Source of the DNA: Euglena gracilis
Taxonomy: Eukaryota > Euglenida > Euglenophyceae > Euglenales
Length of the DNA stretch: 64,000 bases
Reading direction: 5' to 3'
Assembly (NCBI GenBank): GCA_039621445.1
Contig: CP154954.1
Location: 62,764,046 to 62,828,045 of the forward strand
Below, piece by piece: positions 1 to 12,309 of this stretch. Under the pieces are notes generated by a model. The model was not told where the DNA came from and made no database searches. It saw only the letters and a list, made by a program, of their open reading frames with translations. Each line of letters opens with the position of its first letter. Positions within the stretch are counted from its first letter, which is position 1. The translations under genes were made by a program, and so were the position numbers.

Positions 1-299
1 ATGAGGGGCTTGTCTGGACACACCAAACAGGTTCGGTGTTAACGCCTGGACACCACCGGCCATCCCACCCACCCCTGGAGGCCAGGGGCCGGGCACACCT
101 GCACGGTGGCCGTCGCGCGGCTGCAGTATCGCATGCGATATGCCTCGCCGGGGCGTGCCACGGTGGGGCTGGACCCGAACCCCAGCCCCCCAAACACAAA
201 GCGACAGCCACGGCACGGACGGGAACGAGAGCTGGGGCGTTCACACCCCAGCACACGTTGGACTGAACTCTGGTTCCCGCCACCCCCCCCCCCCACTGT

Positions 300-3200
300 C
301 TTCACTCGGGGGAGGGGGGAGCGGTCCAGTCCCCGCCAGGACCTCCAGCGGCAGGATGCGGTCGTCCGCCAGCAGCAGCGCCGCCGTCAGCGGCCCGGCC
401 TCCCTCGGCTGCAGGGCGGCGAGGTACCGCTGCAGCGGCGCTTCCTCCCCGTCCCCACCTGAGGGGGGTGGGGGGGGGGCGTTGCAGAGCCACGCCAACG
501 GCGCCGTGGAAACAGACGACCCGTATGACCGGGGGGATCCAGCTCAGAGGCTGGAAAATTTGGGCTGGCTGGAAAAAGGCTGCTGGCTCCCCCCATAGGG
601 GTCTGAGGGCTGGAACCAGGACTGACCCGGGGTTGAACTGGGTGCGAAAAAATCAAAACTGCAAAAAAAAAGCCCCAAAAATACCAACTATCCAAAAAAA
701 AAGTCGATTTTTGACCCAATTCACCCTAATTGCACTTATTCCAGACCCATATGGCCCATTTTTGGCCCAAAAGCCAAATCATTCACGGCCCCAGCCGCCC
801 TGCGGGTGGCTGTAAAACAAAACTTGTCGATGGGTTCTGGGACAGGGAGTTCCTTAAGGATCCCCCAGGGGGAAGTCCAGCCAGCTGGAAAACGGTGCTG
901 GCTGGAAAAAAAGGGTGCTGGCTGGACCCACCCTGGGGGGTGGGTGATCCGGGGGGGGGTACCCCCAAGGAGCCAACAAATCAAAACGAATGGCCCACCG
1001 GCAACGAGGCCAGATGTGAATCGTCCCCTGTGGCGTGAAACCAAAACCAACCGACCCCTGCTTCCCGATGGCCGGGGCGCGGCGGAGGGGCCGGGGGGCA
1101 TGCCCGTCTCCGCCACGGCGGGCAGCCGCAGGGCGCACAGCGTCGCGGGGCGGGGCAGGCTGCAGCCGAGGGCGGCGCCGCAAGCGCCGGCAGGCGGTGG
1201 CGGGGGTGGGGCAGGGGATGGGAACGTGTGGCAGTGGGTGGGGGGAGGGGTCCACCTGAACCCCCCCCCCCCGAACCAGCAGAGAGGTGGATGCATTCTT
1301 TGGTAAAAACACTGACAGGATCAACAGCACTGGCTTTTGGTGCCGGATGGAAAAAATCATCCATCCATCCATCCATCCATCCATCCATCCATCCATCCAT
1401 CCATCCATCCATCCATCCATCCATCCATCCATCCATCCATCCATCCATCCATCCATCCATCCATCCATCCATCCATCCATCCATCCATCCATCCATCCAT
1501 CCATCCATCCATCCATCCATCCATCCATCCATCCATCCATCCATCCATCCATCCATCCATGCACACATATGTGCACGTATGAACATATAACCCCAATAAT
1601 ATACCCCCTGGTTTATAATTACTTGGGCACTCGAAGTTGGGGTCCAGGGGGGGTTTATTGTTTGGGGGGTTTTTCTTTGGGGGGGCTTATATGTATACAT
1701 ATCCCAGGAATCCTCCTCCTGCACCTCCTCAATCCTCCTCGCCAGCCCCTCAATCTCAGAACAACTGCCATGTGAAACACTGTAAGCACAACGACAACTG
1801 GGTGACGTGGCCAGTGACCAGGAATGGGGGTTGGCGCAGCCTCAGGGTGGGGGGTTTGCGACAGGGCCTGGGTGTGGGCCAGCACTCCGGCGACCTTGCC
1901 CTCAAACAGCTGCGCCATCACCACCGCGTTGCACGGCTCGGGGTGGACCGCCACCTCCCCACCGCACCCGCCTGCAGTGTGAAGGGGAGGCCTCCGCACA
2001 GCCCAACCTCCATGGCACCACACACCGGCACGGTCATCCCGGCTCAGCGCCAGGTATGCCTCGGCAATCGCCCGGGGGCCAGGCACCACGCCGGCCTCCA
2101 GAAGCACGACGAACTCCCCGCACACCCGCATGCAGAGCCCTGCGGAGCGATTGGGCCGGCGAGTGTCGGTCTGCGAACAGCGTGGCAGCTTCCCAATGGG
2201 AAGTGCCGTCGCCGCTGCGGTTCTGAGACAATTGCGCCGCACCAGCTGCAGACATGTGTCAGCTGTTCGGGGAAGGGGTTGCGGCATACCCTCCAGGAAC
2301 AGCCGGTGGGAGTCCAGGCGGCCGCCAGCCGCGGCCTCCTTCACCACCACCATCACCTGCCAGGGCCCGTGCTGGGAATGGGCCTCGGGGCCATGGCCGG
2401 CTGGCTCAGTTACTCCCAGCAGCCGCACCATGTCTGCAGGAGAAGGAGCATTTGACCCCGAAGGGAAATTTGACTTGCAATGCATTCCTGAACGTTGGGG
2501 CTTGAGTCTGGTTTGGGGACCAATTTCCGGACTCCGGGACGGTCTTCCAAAAACAATTCGGCTGCGCACATTTACGTTGTTGATCTGCAAAATGGAATCA
2601 GCCTGATCCAATCCTTGGACTTTTGGCTAGCCATCAGACTGTTGGCTGGTCATATGCCCAATTTGGAGCCGGCAAATTCACTTGGCAGCAAAGCCAGCGG
2701 CAGGCCAGCCATGGTCAGTGTACAAAGCCCGGACACAGAAGCAGTGCAGGGCGGTGCCCGCCGACGAGGCGGTAGGGTCGGCGAGGGGGTCGTGGCTGAG
2801 GAAACCAGCGGTGGCCAGGCCGTCGATGGCGTCTGTGCAGGCCTGTGCCGATGAAGGGGATGGGGCACAAACCACACAGCACGGCACCATTTGACCGGTT
2901 GGTCAGAGCTAGGGTTGCGAGAAATATTGGACAATTGGTTAAAAAGGAGCGTATAAAAATAGTTGTGAAAAACTGGTGACAATGGAAATGAGAACAACAC
3001 TTGCGACGAAATGCAACGATTTGAAATTAATTTTAAGCCTCAGTGCTATGGATGGGTGGTTCCATGTGGAAGGGTTTGGGCCACTAAACCTCATTTCACC
3101 AGAAGGTGCAGTGCGCCAAAATCCACCTTGCCTCGCCGAGGCCCTGGCTGGATGAAAAAATATTGGCCAAGTTGGCCAAATTTGGAGGAACTGTCCACCG

Positions 3201-6200
3201 CCAACCCCTGGGGGCTGTCGACCCAGTGCGCACAACTCCTCTTTGCTGCGTAAACACCCAGATTGTGTGTGCCTTAGGCAGAACTGCAATTGTATCCAAA
3301 AAAAGATGGAAGAATGCGTGAAATTGCTCAACTTTCCAGATAAGATCCACAAGGGCCCCACCACCACACCGCTGGGGGGCTGTCCAGGAGCACCACCAGC
3401 ACCAGCTGCTGTAGAATGCGTGGCCCAAACCGCTCCTCAAACGCCCGGGAATTGCGCAGCACACCGACCATCGACTGCTCCAGAACCGGCCAACTGCAAG
3501 GGAAGGGTACAGGGGCTGGGAAGGAGGGTTGGGTGTCCCCCCCCCCAATGGGATCGCAACACCGCATTAAATTCTATGAAAACCATTCTCTCACCTTTTG
3601 CCATCTTTTCTTACTTCCTTCTTCTGCCCTGCTCCAATCTATTGATAAACCTTGACTTTCTGGTCTGCCTGGCCTCGAATTATCTGCCGAATTGTAGGCC
3701 ACTTACGCAGGGTTCCCCCCCCCATTTCCGTGCTGGCTGAGGACAAAATGTATGCGTGATTATCCGTGATTCTTCGTGATTTTCCGTGAATTTCCGTGAA
3801 GTTCCTTTTTCGAAAAACTTGCCAATGTTGTTCATAATTTGGCTGGCCATGCTGCCCCCCCCCCCCACTTGGCTTGGCGATACAAATTTGGCAAGATTTC
3901 TGAAAACGCCTTCTTCAAAACCGACTCCAAATCAGACACAAATGCGATGACTTTGGAATGATCCCGAGATTTGCCACAGCCTCGACAAGAGCTGAAACCA
4001 ACTCCTAGTGCTCGACCCCCAGGGTTGGCCCTTTACAACCCAACTGAACATATGCCACAACGTAGGCTTTCAGTTCCACCCCCACCAAAATGTTTCTGAG
4101 CGTATGCAGGGGGTTTTCCCTCAAAAAATTAAAAATCCCTGTTTTCATGCCCAGAGGTGTCAATCCACTCATCAGTTCCTATCCAAACCTGTTGGTAAAA
4201 ATGACAATTGTTCAAAATGGAGGAAAAGCCTATAAACAACCTTTTTTGTCCTTGAAACTGTTTCTTGTAAAATGATTGACCCATCCCATCAAAAATGCAC
4301 GGAAACAAGCAACACATAAGCAAAAAGATACATAATTTTCCCTGAATCCTCCCCTCATCTGTGAATTTCCCTGAATTTCCGTGATTTCCATGAAAGTGGC
4401 CTTACGCCCATTTTCATGATCCTCTGTTATCTTCCGTGAATTTCCTTTTCAGCTTTTCAGGAAATGGGAGGATCCCTGACATACGGGACGCCAGCTGGCA
4501 CGGTGAGGCCCACGAGGAGGCACTGCTCTGGGATGAGGGCGGCCTCGTACGGCAGTGTCTTCTGGCTGGCGGCGACGTTGTCCCGGTGCAGCTTGATGTA
4601 CTCCCCCATTGGAGGGTGGGGGCGGCGCTGGGCTGTGTGGCTGGCCGGCTGGGGCCCGGCTCGGCTACTCATCATCTTGGGGATGTGGTATGAAATTATC
4701 TCCTCCGAATTCCACTCTGAATATGAAATGTGGGGGAAAAAGGTGAAACCACCCTGGTTTTTAGGACCTGGGTGGACCGCCACCCCTCCAGGAGGAGAAG
4801 GCACACGCCAAAGAGGAAGGGAGGTCAAAGCAGTGTGCTGGCCATGCGCCGGACACAGCCGCCAGGGGGAGGAGGCGGTGCGAAAGCCACAGTCGTCATC
4901 GTCCACCTGAAATGAGTGGGGAGCAGGGTGAGCAGAGAACATAGATGTCTACTCATGCTTCGTCTGTGTAGAGCCGGGTTGTGTTTCTGTCCACCTTTAA
5001 ACAAAACAAATGACCGGTCTGAACCAGGCTGAATTTGAACAACCCTGGGGGGAGGGGGGTGCCAACTTGTCATTGCTAATTGCTCACGGCGTGCCCCCCC
5101 CCCCCCCCGCAGGTGAGTGACCGTTAATTTTTTGCCCCAGATTCCCAGGTGAAGGGGGGCAGGTTGGGTTCATCCAGAACTGACACAATCTAACACAGAC
5201 AGTGTTCCATACCCCCAACCAAAGGTTCCAAAAAGTTACTTTTTTTCTGAAAATTTCGGGTCGGGAGTGGCTGGTTCTTTGAAAGTAGAAAGTAACTCCG
5301 CTCCCCCACGGGGGTCGACACCAGCCCCTGTGTACAACAAATACGACAAAAGGTGCCAGAAGCCCCCAAAAACACACTTGGGGAAAAGGTTACCACGACC
5401 AGACAAGCATCGACCGTCCCCCCGAAAAGGGACCTACCACCCCCAAGGGGGTGGGGGGTCAGCGGGGGGGGGGGGGGCGGCCTGCTGGGAGCTGGACCCG
5501 GCTTGGCACCTAATTAAAATGCCCCAAAAAGCCCAAATCCAGCTGGGTTGGCATTTTCACCAAGAATCTGGGATGAAATCCCAAAAACCACCCCAAAGTG
5601 CCATTTTGGCTTCTAAAATTTTCGGCGCTTCGGTCCAGCCCGGCTTTGCCAGGCTGGCCGAAACTTTAGTTCAGTGGACCCCCCGGAGGGGTCTGCAGCC
5701 CGGCTGGGAAAAAGGAGCTGGCTGGCTGGAACCCCCCAGGGGGCAGGGTCCCCTCCGGCGTAAGAAAACCCCACAGGGGTCATCCAAAAAGCTTTTGAGC
5801 TGCACACATACCAACCGGATGGCTGTGGCACTCTTCTCCTTCAGCAGCTGCTGGCACTCAGCTGGTGTGGGCGGCATGGCAGGTGTGAAGCCTGGATCAG
5901 GGGTTTACTAGAAGAGCCGCCCCTCCCACTAGGGTGCAGCTGGCCGGCTGGACAAAGTGCTGACTGAAAAGCAGGTTTTGGCTGGAGCCCCCCCCCACCC
6001 AGTGCTTTGCGCTGACAAGACTTTTGGTTCAGCCAGCTTCGCTGGCAAGTACATTTCACCAGACTCGGTCAAAGAAAAGGTCAGCAAACTGGCTGGGATG
6101 GCTGGACCCCCCAAGGGCTTGGGAAAACCCCTGGCTTGGCTCTTGGCTGGGGGAAGGCGCCTCCAGCCGGAGCCCGGCCGGTCGGGGCCGCCCAGCAGAG

Positions 6201-7000
6201 GCCACGGGGGTCTGGCCCAGGGCGGCGGAGGCGGGGACCCACGCCATTGCCATCGGGGCCGCGTCGAAGGGCGGCCCCCTCCACGGCGGGGGCGAGGGCG
6301 GAGCTGCCAGCCGTTGCCTGAGGGATGGGGCCAGCGGATGGAAGGCAGGTCACTTCCCACATCAACCATTGGGTTGCTCCTGACGACTGTGTGGGTCGGG
6401 GCTGTTCCTACCGGACCACCAGACTGCCAGACAACCAGACCAGGGGTTTTTTTTTAAGACCGGGGGGAGGGGGGTCCCCACCCCCACCCATGGGGGGCCC
6501 CCCAGGGGGTGCCGGGGGACCTTCCAACTCTTCCCCGAAAATGGCCAAAAATCGCGAAAAATGCTCAAAATGCCACCTCAAAAATCTCAAAAATTGTAAC
6601 CCCCCCTGGGGGGACCCCCTCCCCCGGGGGGGGTCAGCGGGACCCACCCACCCTACCCCCCCCCGGGGGGTCCAAGACTGGAAAAAAAACAAAACCCCTG
6701 TACCGGACATGAGGTGCTGAACGCCAGCGACGAGGGGGGGGGGGCATACCGGAGGCAGTGGATGGACTGTGCCACCTCCCCGGCCTGTTGGCTGAACTTC
6801 CCCTGCAGCAGCTCCGTCTCCTCCCGCAGCAGCTGCAGGGGCCGCGGGAGCCGTGCCCCGTCCTTGGCCGCCGCCGTCGGGGCAGGCGATCGGTCCACCG
6901 GCGGACCGCTGGCCACCACAGCCTGGCCACGGCCGGCCGGCGCTGGGGTTGCCGGGCGAAGAGTTCGGGTGGCTGACGCCAGAGATGCGGGTTTCCACTT
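300..7000 (-). CDS. multi-exon gene of unknown function (runs off the left edge)
   Basis: I do not recognise the product. Exons with agreeing phases, read downward: about 6990-6750 ([20 protein letters not shown]), 6317-6161 ([15 protein letters not shown]), 5861-5812 ([17 protein letters not shown]), 4906-4807, 4632-4485 ([19 protein letters not shown]), 3493-3370 ([20 protein letters not shown]), 2842-2737 ([19 protein letters not shown]) and 2433 to about 1860 ([33 protein letters not shown]). Two weaker candidates lie at about 1190-1080 and 455-330 ([18 protein letters not shown]). Phases match at five consecutive junctions from 5861 to 2433, which strongly supports one gene. The text is helix-rich with no clear catalytic motif, signal peptide or membrane segment. 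The true start and end are not identified. Confidence 0.7.
330..455 (-). CDS. exon near the left edge, probably of the unknown gene
   Basis: Downstream of an acceptor CCCCCCTCAG|GTGGGG near 456, the minus strand reads [19 protein letters not shown] followed by [19 protein letters not shown], a clear amphipathic helical pattern with codon use like the other exons. It may be the penultimate exon or may belong to the next gene to the left. Confidence 0.5.
550..760. repeat. dispersed GGCTGCTGGCT repeat, copy 1
   Basis: GCTGGAAAAAGGCTGCTGGCT, a GGGGTTGAACTGGG-type segment and a GTCGATTTTTGACCC-type A-rich tail recur in the same order at 35545-35730. It lies in an intron of the unknown gene. Confidence 0.6.
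1358..1560. repeat. (ATCC)n microsatellite
   Basis: About 200 bp of almost perfect CCAT/ATCC units. The long Ile-His-Pro-Ser and Trp-Met-Asp-Gly open frames over it are repeat artefacts. Confidence 0.98.
1860..2433 (-). CDS. longest exon of the unknown gene
   Basis: A single minus-strand frame stays open for about 570 nt from an acceptor CTCCTGCAG|AC at 2434/2433. It reads [19 protein letters not shown], later [16 protein letters not shown], and finally [19 protein letters not shown] possible internal donor (TGGCAG|GTGATGG) suggests it could be two exons in the same frame. The downstream donor is not clear. No family is recognised. Confidence 0.55.
5898..6133. mobile_element. probable diverged hAT-like MITE filling an intron (236 bp)
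   Basis: It begins CAGGGGTTTAC and ends GGGAAAACCCCTG. The flanks GCCTGGAT and GCTTGGCT agree at 6 of 8. It accounts for nearly all of the intron between the 6317-6161 and 5861-5812 exons of the unknown gene. Confidence 0.6.
6441..6700. mobile_element. hAT-like MITE, short subfamily (260 bp), diverged flanks
   Basis: The ends are CAGGGGTTTTTTTTTAAG and ACAAAACCCCTG, and the interior matches the copy at 19284 (CCAAAAATCGCGAAAA-type core, GGGTCC arms). The flanks AACCAGAC and TACCGGAC agree at 6 of 8 positions, consistent with an aged duplication. It lies in an intron of the unknown gene. Confidence 0.75.
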
Positions 7001-7011
7001 CTGTTTCCCCG

Positions 7012-8408
7012 ACTAACCCCGGCGGGATGAGGGCAGTCTCACCATTTTCAGATGCAGCCCACGCCGTCCTTCTTCACATGAATATGTGTAATATGTGTAA
7101 CACGCGTAATATGTGTAATATGTGTATGTGTGTATATGTGTAATATATGTTCCGCTTCCAGCACTTCCACTTTGCCATCCATGCCCAACCCGCACCGACA
7201 GCAACAACCAACATTGGGGGCCGCCAGCTTTCCTTGCTGTCCCGGTCTGGAGCTCACTGCACCCAAGAGGCACGGAGGAATGCAATGCGCCGCGTTCACA
7301 ACCGCAACAGTGCCACAACATGTGTCTGGGGTTGCCTGCTCTCCCTGGGGTAAAGGGGCCCGCGGGGTCCGAGGGCCCTTTAGGGTGACCCGCCGGCCGC
7401 ATTTTGAAGAAATGGCGGGGCTAGTGCCACGAGGGGCGGCCGGGGGCCGAGGCATCGGAGGGTCTCTGGTGGGGGGCATGGAAGGGAATGCCTCTCCAGC
7501 ATGGGCCGGGCGAAACAGTCAGCAAAGCGGGCTGCGATTCTCGTATTCCGAATCGTGCCGAAGCAGATCATGCAGTGACGTGGTGGCAAATGGAAGCAGG
7601 ATCGTTTGACACGATGTGTGGCTAAAACAATTCTGGATAAAAAATTCAATCCAGATAGGGTTCTCAAAAACAATGGCTCCCTGGCCCATCTTTCTGACCA
7701 AACCAGACGAACTGGCAAATGAACGCATTGCAAAATGTGATAGCCAAAGAAAAAACAAACCGTTAAAGCGATGGGGGTGATTGACTGGCGTTGATGAGCA
7801 CAAGTCAATTCTGTTCCACCCAACCACAGTTGTGGCGGCATTTTGCAAGCAGAGGTGGATCTGGGTCAACAAGCCCCTGCTGTGCCGGCGATTTCCAACG
7901 AAGACCGGTTGGTTTGGTCAGATGGAAACGATTGCGCCAAACAATGCAGGCACGGAGTGCTGATCAGCGGCGTGCAGCTGAGAGCCTGCCAATAAGAGAT
8001 GCGACAATATTTGCACTGCTTTGCACAGCGCTTTGCACACATGACTTTCAGTAATTAAGTAATAAGTAATTAAGTAAGTGGATTTGTGTGGCTGTTTCGA
8101 TGCAACTACCCCCCACCCTGTGATCAAATGCAACTTCCAGGCAACAATCTTTATATATTTCATTTTGAGACCCTGATGAGGGGATCCTATGCTTGGAGAT
8201 CAACTATCACCACCCTTTTGCATCTACCTATGACTGAGTGAATACTTTCAATCAACTTCGCACCACGAAAATTTCCACCCAGGAAAAAAACAGCTGAGAA
8301 ACAGGCATTTCAAATTTAACGGATCCCACAACCTCATGCAGTTGCCAGACGATGGGCCCAGACGTTACACACAACGTTGACTGTTGCAGGAAAAATCCTC
8401 CGGGGCTC
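7012..8408. other. intergenic region between SET gene and unknown gene
   Basis: No confident exon. It contains a short decayed (ATATGTGTAAT)-type repeat at about 7080-7150 and mid-GC unique DNA. A minus-strand open frame at 7150-7420 is Cys/Gly-rich but has no clear splice sites. Confidence 0.4.
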
Positions 8409-10851
8409 TCAAATCCTCGTCCACATTGTGTCGGGCAGGCATACGTCCCGGCACGTCTCCCATCTCTTTCGGTCTGCTCGGATGGCGTCCCAGTACGCGT
8501 CCGAGTAGTCCAGCAGTAGCTCCTGCGGCGGGTCCACAGGCCATGGGGGCGGGGGGGGGGGGGCAAGTCTGTGTTTCAAGCTTGTGGCTAACGGGGAGGT
8601 GGGGCACGCCTCCCCCGGAGCAACGGGCCGCACGCTGAGGACGATGACGTAGAGACGTCCGTGGCGCAGTACCTCGGCGAAGGCGCAGTTGGCAGCAGCC
8701 CCTTTTGCATCTTTTTTGGGCATCGGGGGGGGGGGAATGATGTGGATGCTTCCAGCAACATGGAGGGAACAAAGAAAAACTTGGGATTTCTCGTTTTCCA
8801 GCTGGGATTGCTGTGCCCAAGGACAAGAATGGGAGAAAGCTTGCAACGTGTGGAGTAAATTTGTGTGGTGTAGCTTGCGATTTATGGCTGGTGAAATGGC
8901 GAGCGCTGTGGCGATACAGACACGGAGAACGGGTCAGATCGACAGTCGTTGATGAACTGGGTGTGGTTCCCCTGCCATGGGTGGGGTGAGAGCATATACC
9001 CTGCTGGCAGCGAGTCATCCCACCCTGCGACACCAAGGTGATCCGCTGGTCTTGAGTGCGGTGACCTTCAGCACCAAAGCAAAATACACACGGAGGAACG
9101 CACGGCGCGCACACCACCGTGTAGGCGGAGTAATAGAGCGGCTGCTGGCGGCCATTCACCAGGACGGTCCCCTCGCTCATGTAGCAGTAGGAGTCGAAAT
9201 GGATCGATGGGGTGGGCTGGCTCGGGAGGCGCCATAGTCTTTGTCTGGGCGGGGGGGGGGGAATCTTCGGTGGAACACTCTCCATCCCCCATGCCTCGGA
9301 ATAGACCATCCCTGGTCGGCCATTCACTTGTCCCACCTCAGGTCAAATTTCGGAGATTCAACAACGGGAATCGTTGCGATGCGAGGGTTGCAAAACTGAA
9401 CCCCTAGTCGGCACCCCCGATACAACCAAGAGGGGAGAGAGGAAAGCCGGCCCGCCGGCCAGTGCAGTGGGGACACGGGCTGGCGATAGTACTCATCGTG
9501 GCAGGAGGAAGCCGGTCCCCCCCCCCCCGCCCCAGTGGACACACAGGCTGAACTTCCACTCCCCGCTGCACATCTCACCAACCACCACCGCACAGCAGCA
9601 TCCCTCCTGACCCCTCGGTGCCTGGGGGGACGAGAGGCGAAATGTGCCGGGCAACACGGCAGCAGCATTGTATTGGGTTTACGTGGGCAACCACCACTCC
9701 CAAGAAAGCCAGGTTTCAATGGCATGGGGGGGTTACCAGGGTCGCACCAGCGAAAGATGCGACATGAAAGTGGTCGTTACTGAAATGTTCCTCTGATGTG
9801 TATTGGGGAGATCACGGACACTATTAGGGGGGGGGAGGTGGAGAATTGGTGTTCAATCCCAAAATCCAAATGTTCAATGGAAAAATCCAAATTACAAATC
9901 CAATCACAAACATTTTATTTACCGAGTTTTTGAAAGCGAAAAAAGGAGAAACCCTGCAGGAGTGTGAACCCCCCAAATGGAAGCCCCCACAGCCCCAAAG
10001 CGACTGTGGTGCACGTTGAACTCAGTGGGGTGTATATTAGGCGCAGGTTCGAGTTTCAGTCACAGATTCATCTCTTGGGGATTACTATTGGGTGATCTGT
10101 TTTCTTAGCAGTGGTTGCTTATTGGTGATCACAACGTGCAGAAGAGCACAAATATGAAAAGAAGACATGATTTGCAGATTGGCTCTGCAGGCTGTTGTGG
10201 GAATGGGCCACACCTGCCCATGACTTGTAGTGGCCAATTATGGAATACGCCGGTATTGCATCGGTGGCGAAAACTCCAAACTGGCCCCTGAGCTCTGTTC
10301 AAACCAACGTTCAATAAATATAATGACAGGATTGTTCGGTCAAAATACTCATAATCACAAAATGCATTTAGCATGCAATACACAACATGATGCCTTTCTG
10401 ACACATTAAAATTATTACAGGACAGGAACTATTTTTACAGCAACACCATATTTTGGATTTTGGTGGCAGTGCATTAGCTTTTGGTTTGTAAATAATCCAC
10501 TCGTTGGTCTGTGAGGAAATACTTATTTGGGTGCGGTCCGTAATATACAAAATATAATAATGCACACTGAATGTTGGTCTGGCTCTGTTCTGGGGTCGTC
10601 CTGAAGAGAATGAATGGGAGGACTTATGGGAGGACAAATTCAGACACATATAAAATCCTCTCGACGCCTTGAAAATGTTAAAATAGCTCAATTAAAATGT
10701 TGAAGACTTTAAAAAAAGCAAGGAAATAAAAAATTTTCTGGTAATGCTTGTTAAAAAACAAGAGTAATATTTATTTATTTATTATTATATTATTATTATA
10801 TATATATATATATATATAGATATATATAGAGATAGATATATATATATATAT

Positions 10852-10887
<36 letters not shown>

Positions 10888-12309
10888 CATTATTATATTT
10901 TATATATAATAATAATAATATATTATATATTATTATATATTTATTATATTATTATTATTATTATTATTATACATTTTATATATATATATATATATATATT
11001 ATTTTTATATTTTTATTTTATAGATTATTTTTACCAATTTTAGAAATCCAAAATGGGCCAATAATGGTCTGTTGCATACCTCAGGAATCTGACGAACTTC
11101 CAAAGAGGCTGGAATAGGCATCTCTGGATTGTCCAGAAGATCAACACAGCATCCCAAAGTCCTTTTCAGCTGCTTGCGTCGACAGGAACATGTCCCTGCC
11201 CTGGAAAGCAGCCAATCCTATTTTTTTTGATATGGATTTGTCGGTCTCCTCTCTTTGATTTTGTCACCCTTTCATAAGCGTTCGATTTGTTTTGAGGTTT
11301 GAGGCTTGGTTGTTCTCTATTACGCCGTTTGCATCAATCTTGCAAGGCTTTATCCGTGACCATGAATCCTTTGCTTGACTGGACCCCCGGGACAGAATGA
11401 CTTAATTCTCATTCAGATGTGGCCGGAAAGCAGAAGCGTAATTCAATCCACTCAAATATGAATATTCTCAAATCAGCGAGAATATTCACATTGAGTGGAC
11501 AGAAGTATGCTTCTGTCCACTTCAATTTCAATTACAAAGAAATCAATTCAATTGTAAAGAAGCTCAATAACAATTTGCCAGATGACGGTTTAGCTTCATT
11601 GCAGCCTGCCAGAACACACAAATGGCACCACTTGGAGCACAATACAATGCAAAATTGTGCAAACATTCTCCCACTTCCTTTTAAGATTCTGGAAAATTTT
11701 GCGGATGTATTAGTCGGCCAGCTTTGAACACGATTGGTGTCCTTTGTCAATTTGAAACTCCACAACAATAGGTGACCGAATGCATCGGTGTTTTTATATA
11801 TAAAAAATAACATCCTCCCATCCTTCCATCCTTTGTTTACTTTGTTCTTTTTTTTAAACTTGGGCTCTCCTCCGGGATGGAAAGGTGGACGTCCCAAACA
11901 GGCAGAGAGATAAGCGGTGAACCCAGCGACCCCGCACCGTGAGCGAAGTTGGGAGCGAGGCATCCCCCGCAGGGCTGGGCACAGCGCAGGGGGGGGGGGG
12001 CCGCAGTACACTGCTGGGGGCGCCCATGGCCAGAAACCAGCCAGTCCCCCCGGGAGTTAACAAAAGTCACCCCCCTCCCGGGGGGGGGGGAAGATGGTGT
12101 GGGGCGAACACTACAATACGCTGTGTTGCAACCGTTGGGCGCTTTGTTCGCCACAAAGCCTGGACCGGAGCCGGATTAAAAAAAGGGGGGGTTCGCCGCG
12201 CCCGGCCCTGCCCCTCAGGCACGGCCGCCACCGCCGCGCTCCAGCGGTGGGCCCCGCGGAACGGCTGGGCGGCCTCGATGTGCGGGCACAGGGCCCCGGC
12301 CAGCGCCAT
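8409..12309 (-). CDS. SET-domain protein methyltransferase
   Basis: The C-terminal exons encode a SET domain, which transfers methyl groups from S-adenosylmethionine to protein lysines, often histones. Supported exons: 9621-9579, 9216-9118, 8971-8924, 8701-8610 and 8522-8409 (TGA at 8411-8409). Together they give VLVNGRQQPLYYSAY, then GNHTQFINDCRSDP, ANCAFAEV and, across the last junction, APGE|ELLLDYSDAYWDAI. The FIND, NC-F-EV and GEELLLDY-YW elements match the FINDxR-type SET class. The junction between 8610 and 8522 appears to be GC-AG (GGGGAG|GCGTGC ... GCCGCAG|GAG). A possible first exon starts at the ATG at 12309 (MALAGALCPHIEAAQPFRG), but its link to the SET exons across an AT-rich 2.3-kb stretch is inference. 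The target residue cannot be told. Confidence 0.82.
9640..12199. other. AT-rich stretch, probably an intron of the SET gene
   Basis: From about 9780 to 11850 the sequence is AT-rich and includes the long (TA)n tract at 10790-11020. No exon-like text is seen. A plus-strand open frame at 11419-11727 is Asn/Lys/Leu-rich and may be a transposon remnant. It separates the possible first exon (12309) from the SET exons. Confidence 0.45.
10790..11020. repeat. (TA)n / (ATT)n AT-rich tract
   Basis: Interrupted TATATA and ATTATT units over about 230 bp, in an AT-rich stretch without exons. Confidence 0.95.
12200..12309 (-). CDS. possible first exon of the SET gene
   Basis: A GC-rich minus-strand frame begins with ATG at 12309-12307 (MALAGALCPHIEAAQPFRG) and continues AHRWSAAVAAVPEGQGRA. 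It is the first exon-like segment downstream of the kinase gene's stop and upstream of the SET exons. No strong GT donor is visible; GCGGCC|GTGCCTGAG near 12225 is the best guess. It could instead belong to a small separate gene. Confidence 0.4.

Noticed and set aside
1228-1775. Long Ile-His-Pro-Ser and Trp-Met-Asp-Gly open frames
   Set aside because: They translate the (ATCC)n microsatellite in several frames on both strands; not genes.
7150-7420. Minus-strand open frame, Cys/Gly-rich
   Set aside because: It has no convincing acceptor or donor, no family resemblance, and sits between the SET stop and the first supported exon of the next gene.
9430-9520. Minus-strand DEYYRQPVSPLHW segment as a SET-gene exon
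   Set aside because: No good splice sites, and the 9621-9579 exon already joins the 9216 exon in phase.
11419-11727. Plus-strand AT-rich open frame as a gene
   Set aside because: Composition matches the surrounding AT-rich intron-like DNA; no homology pattern or splice context.
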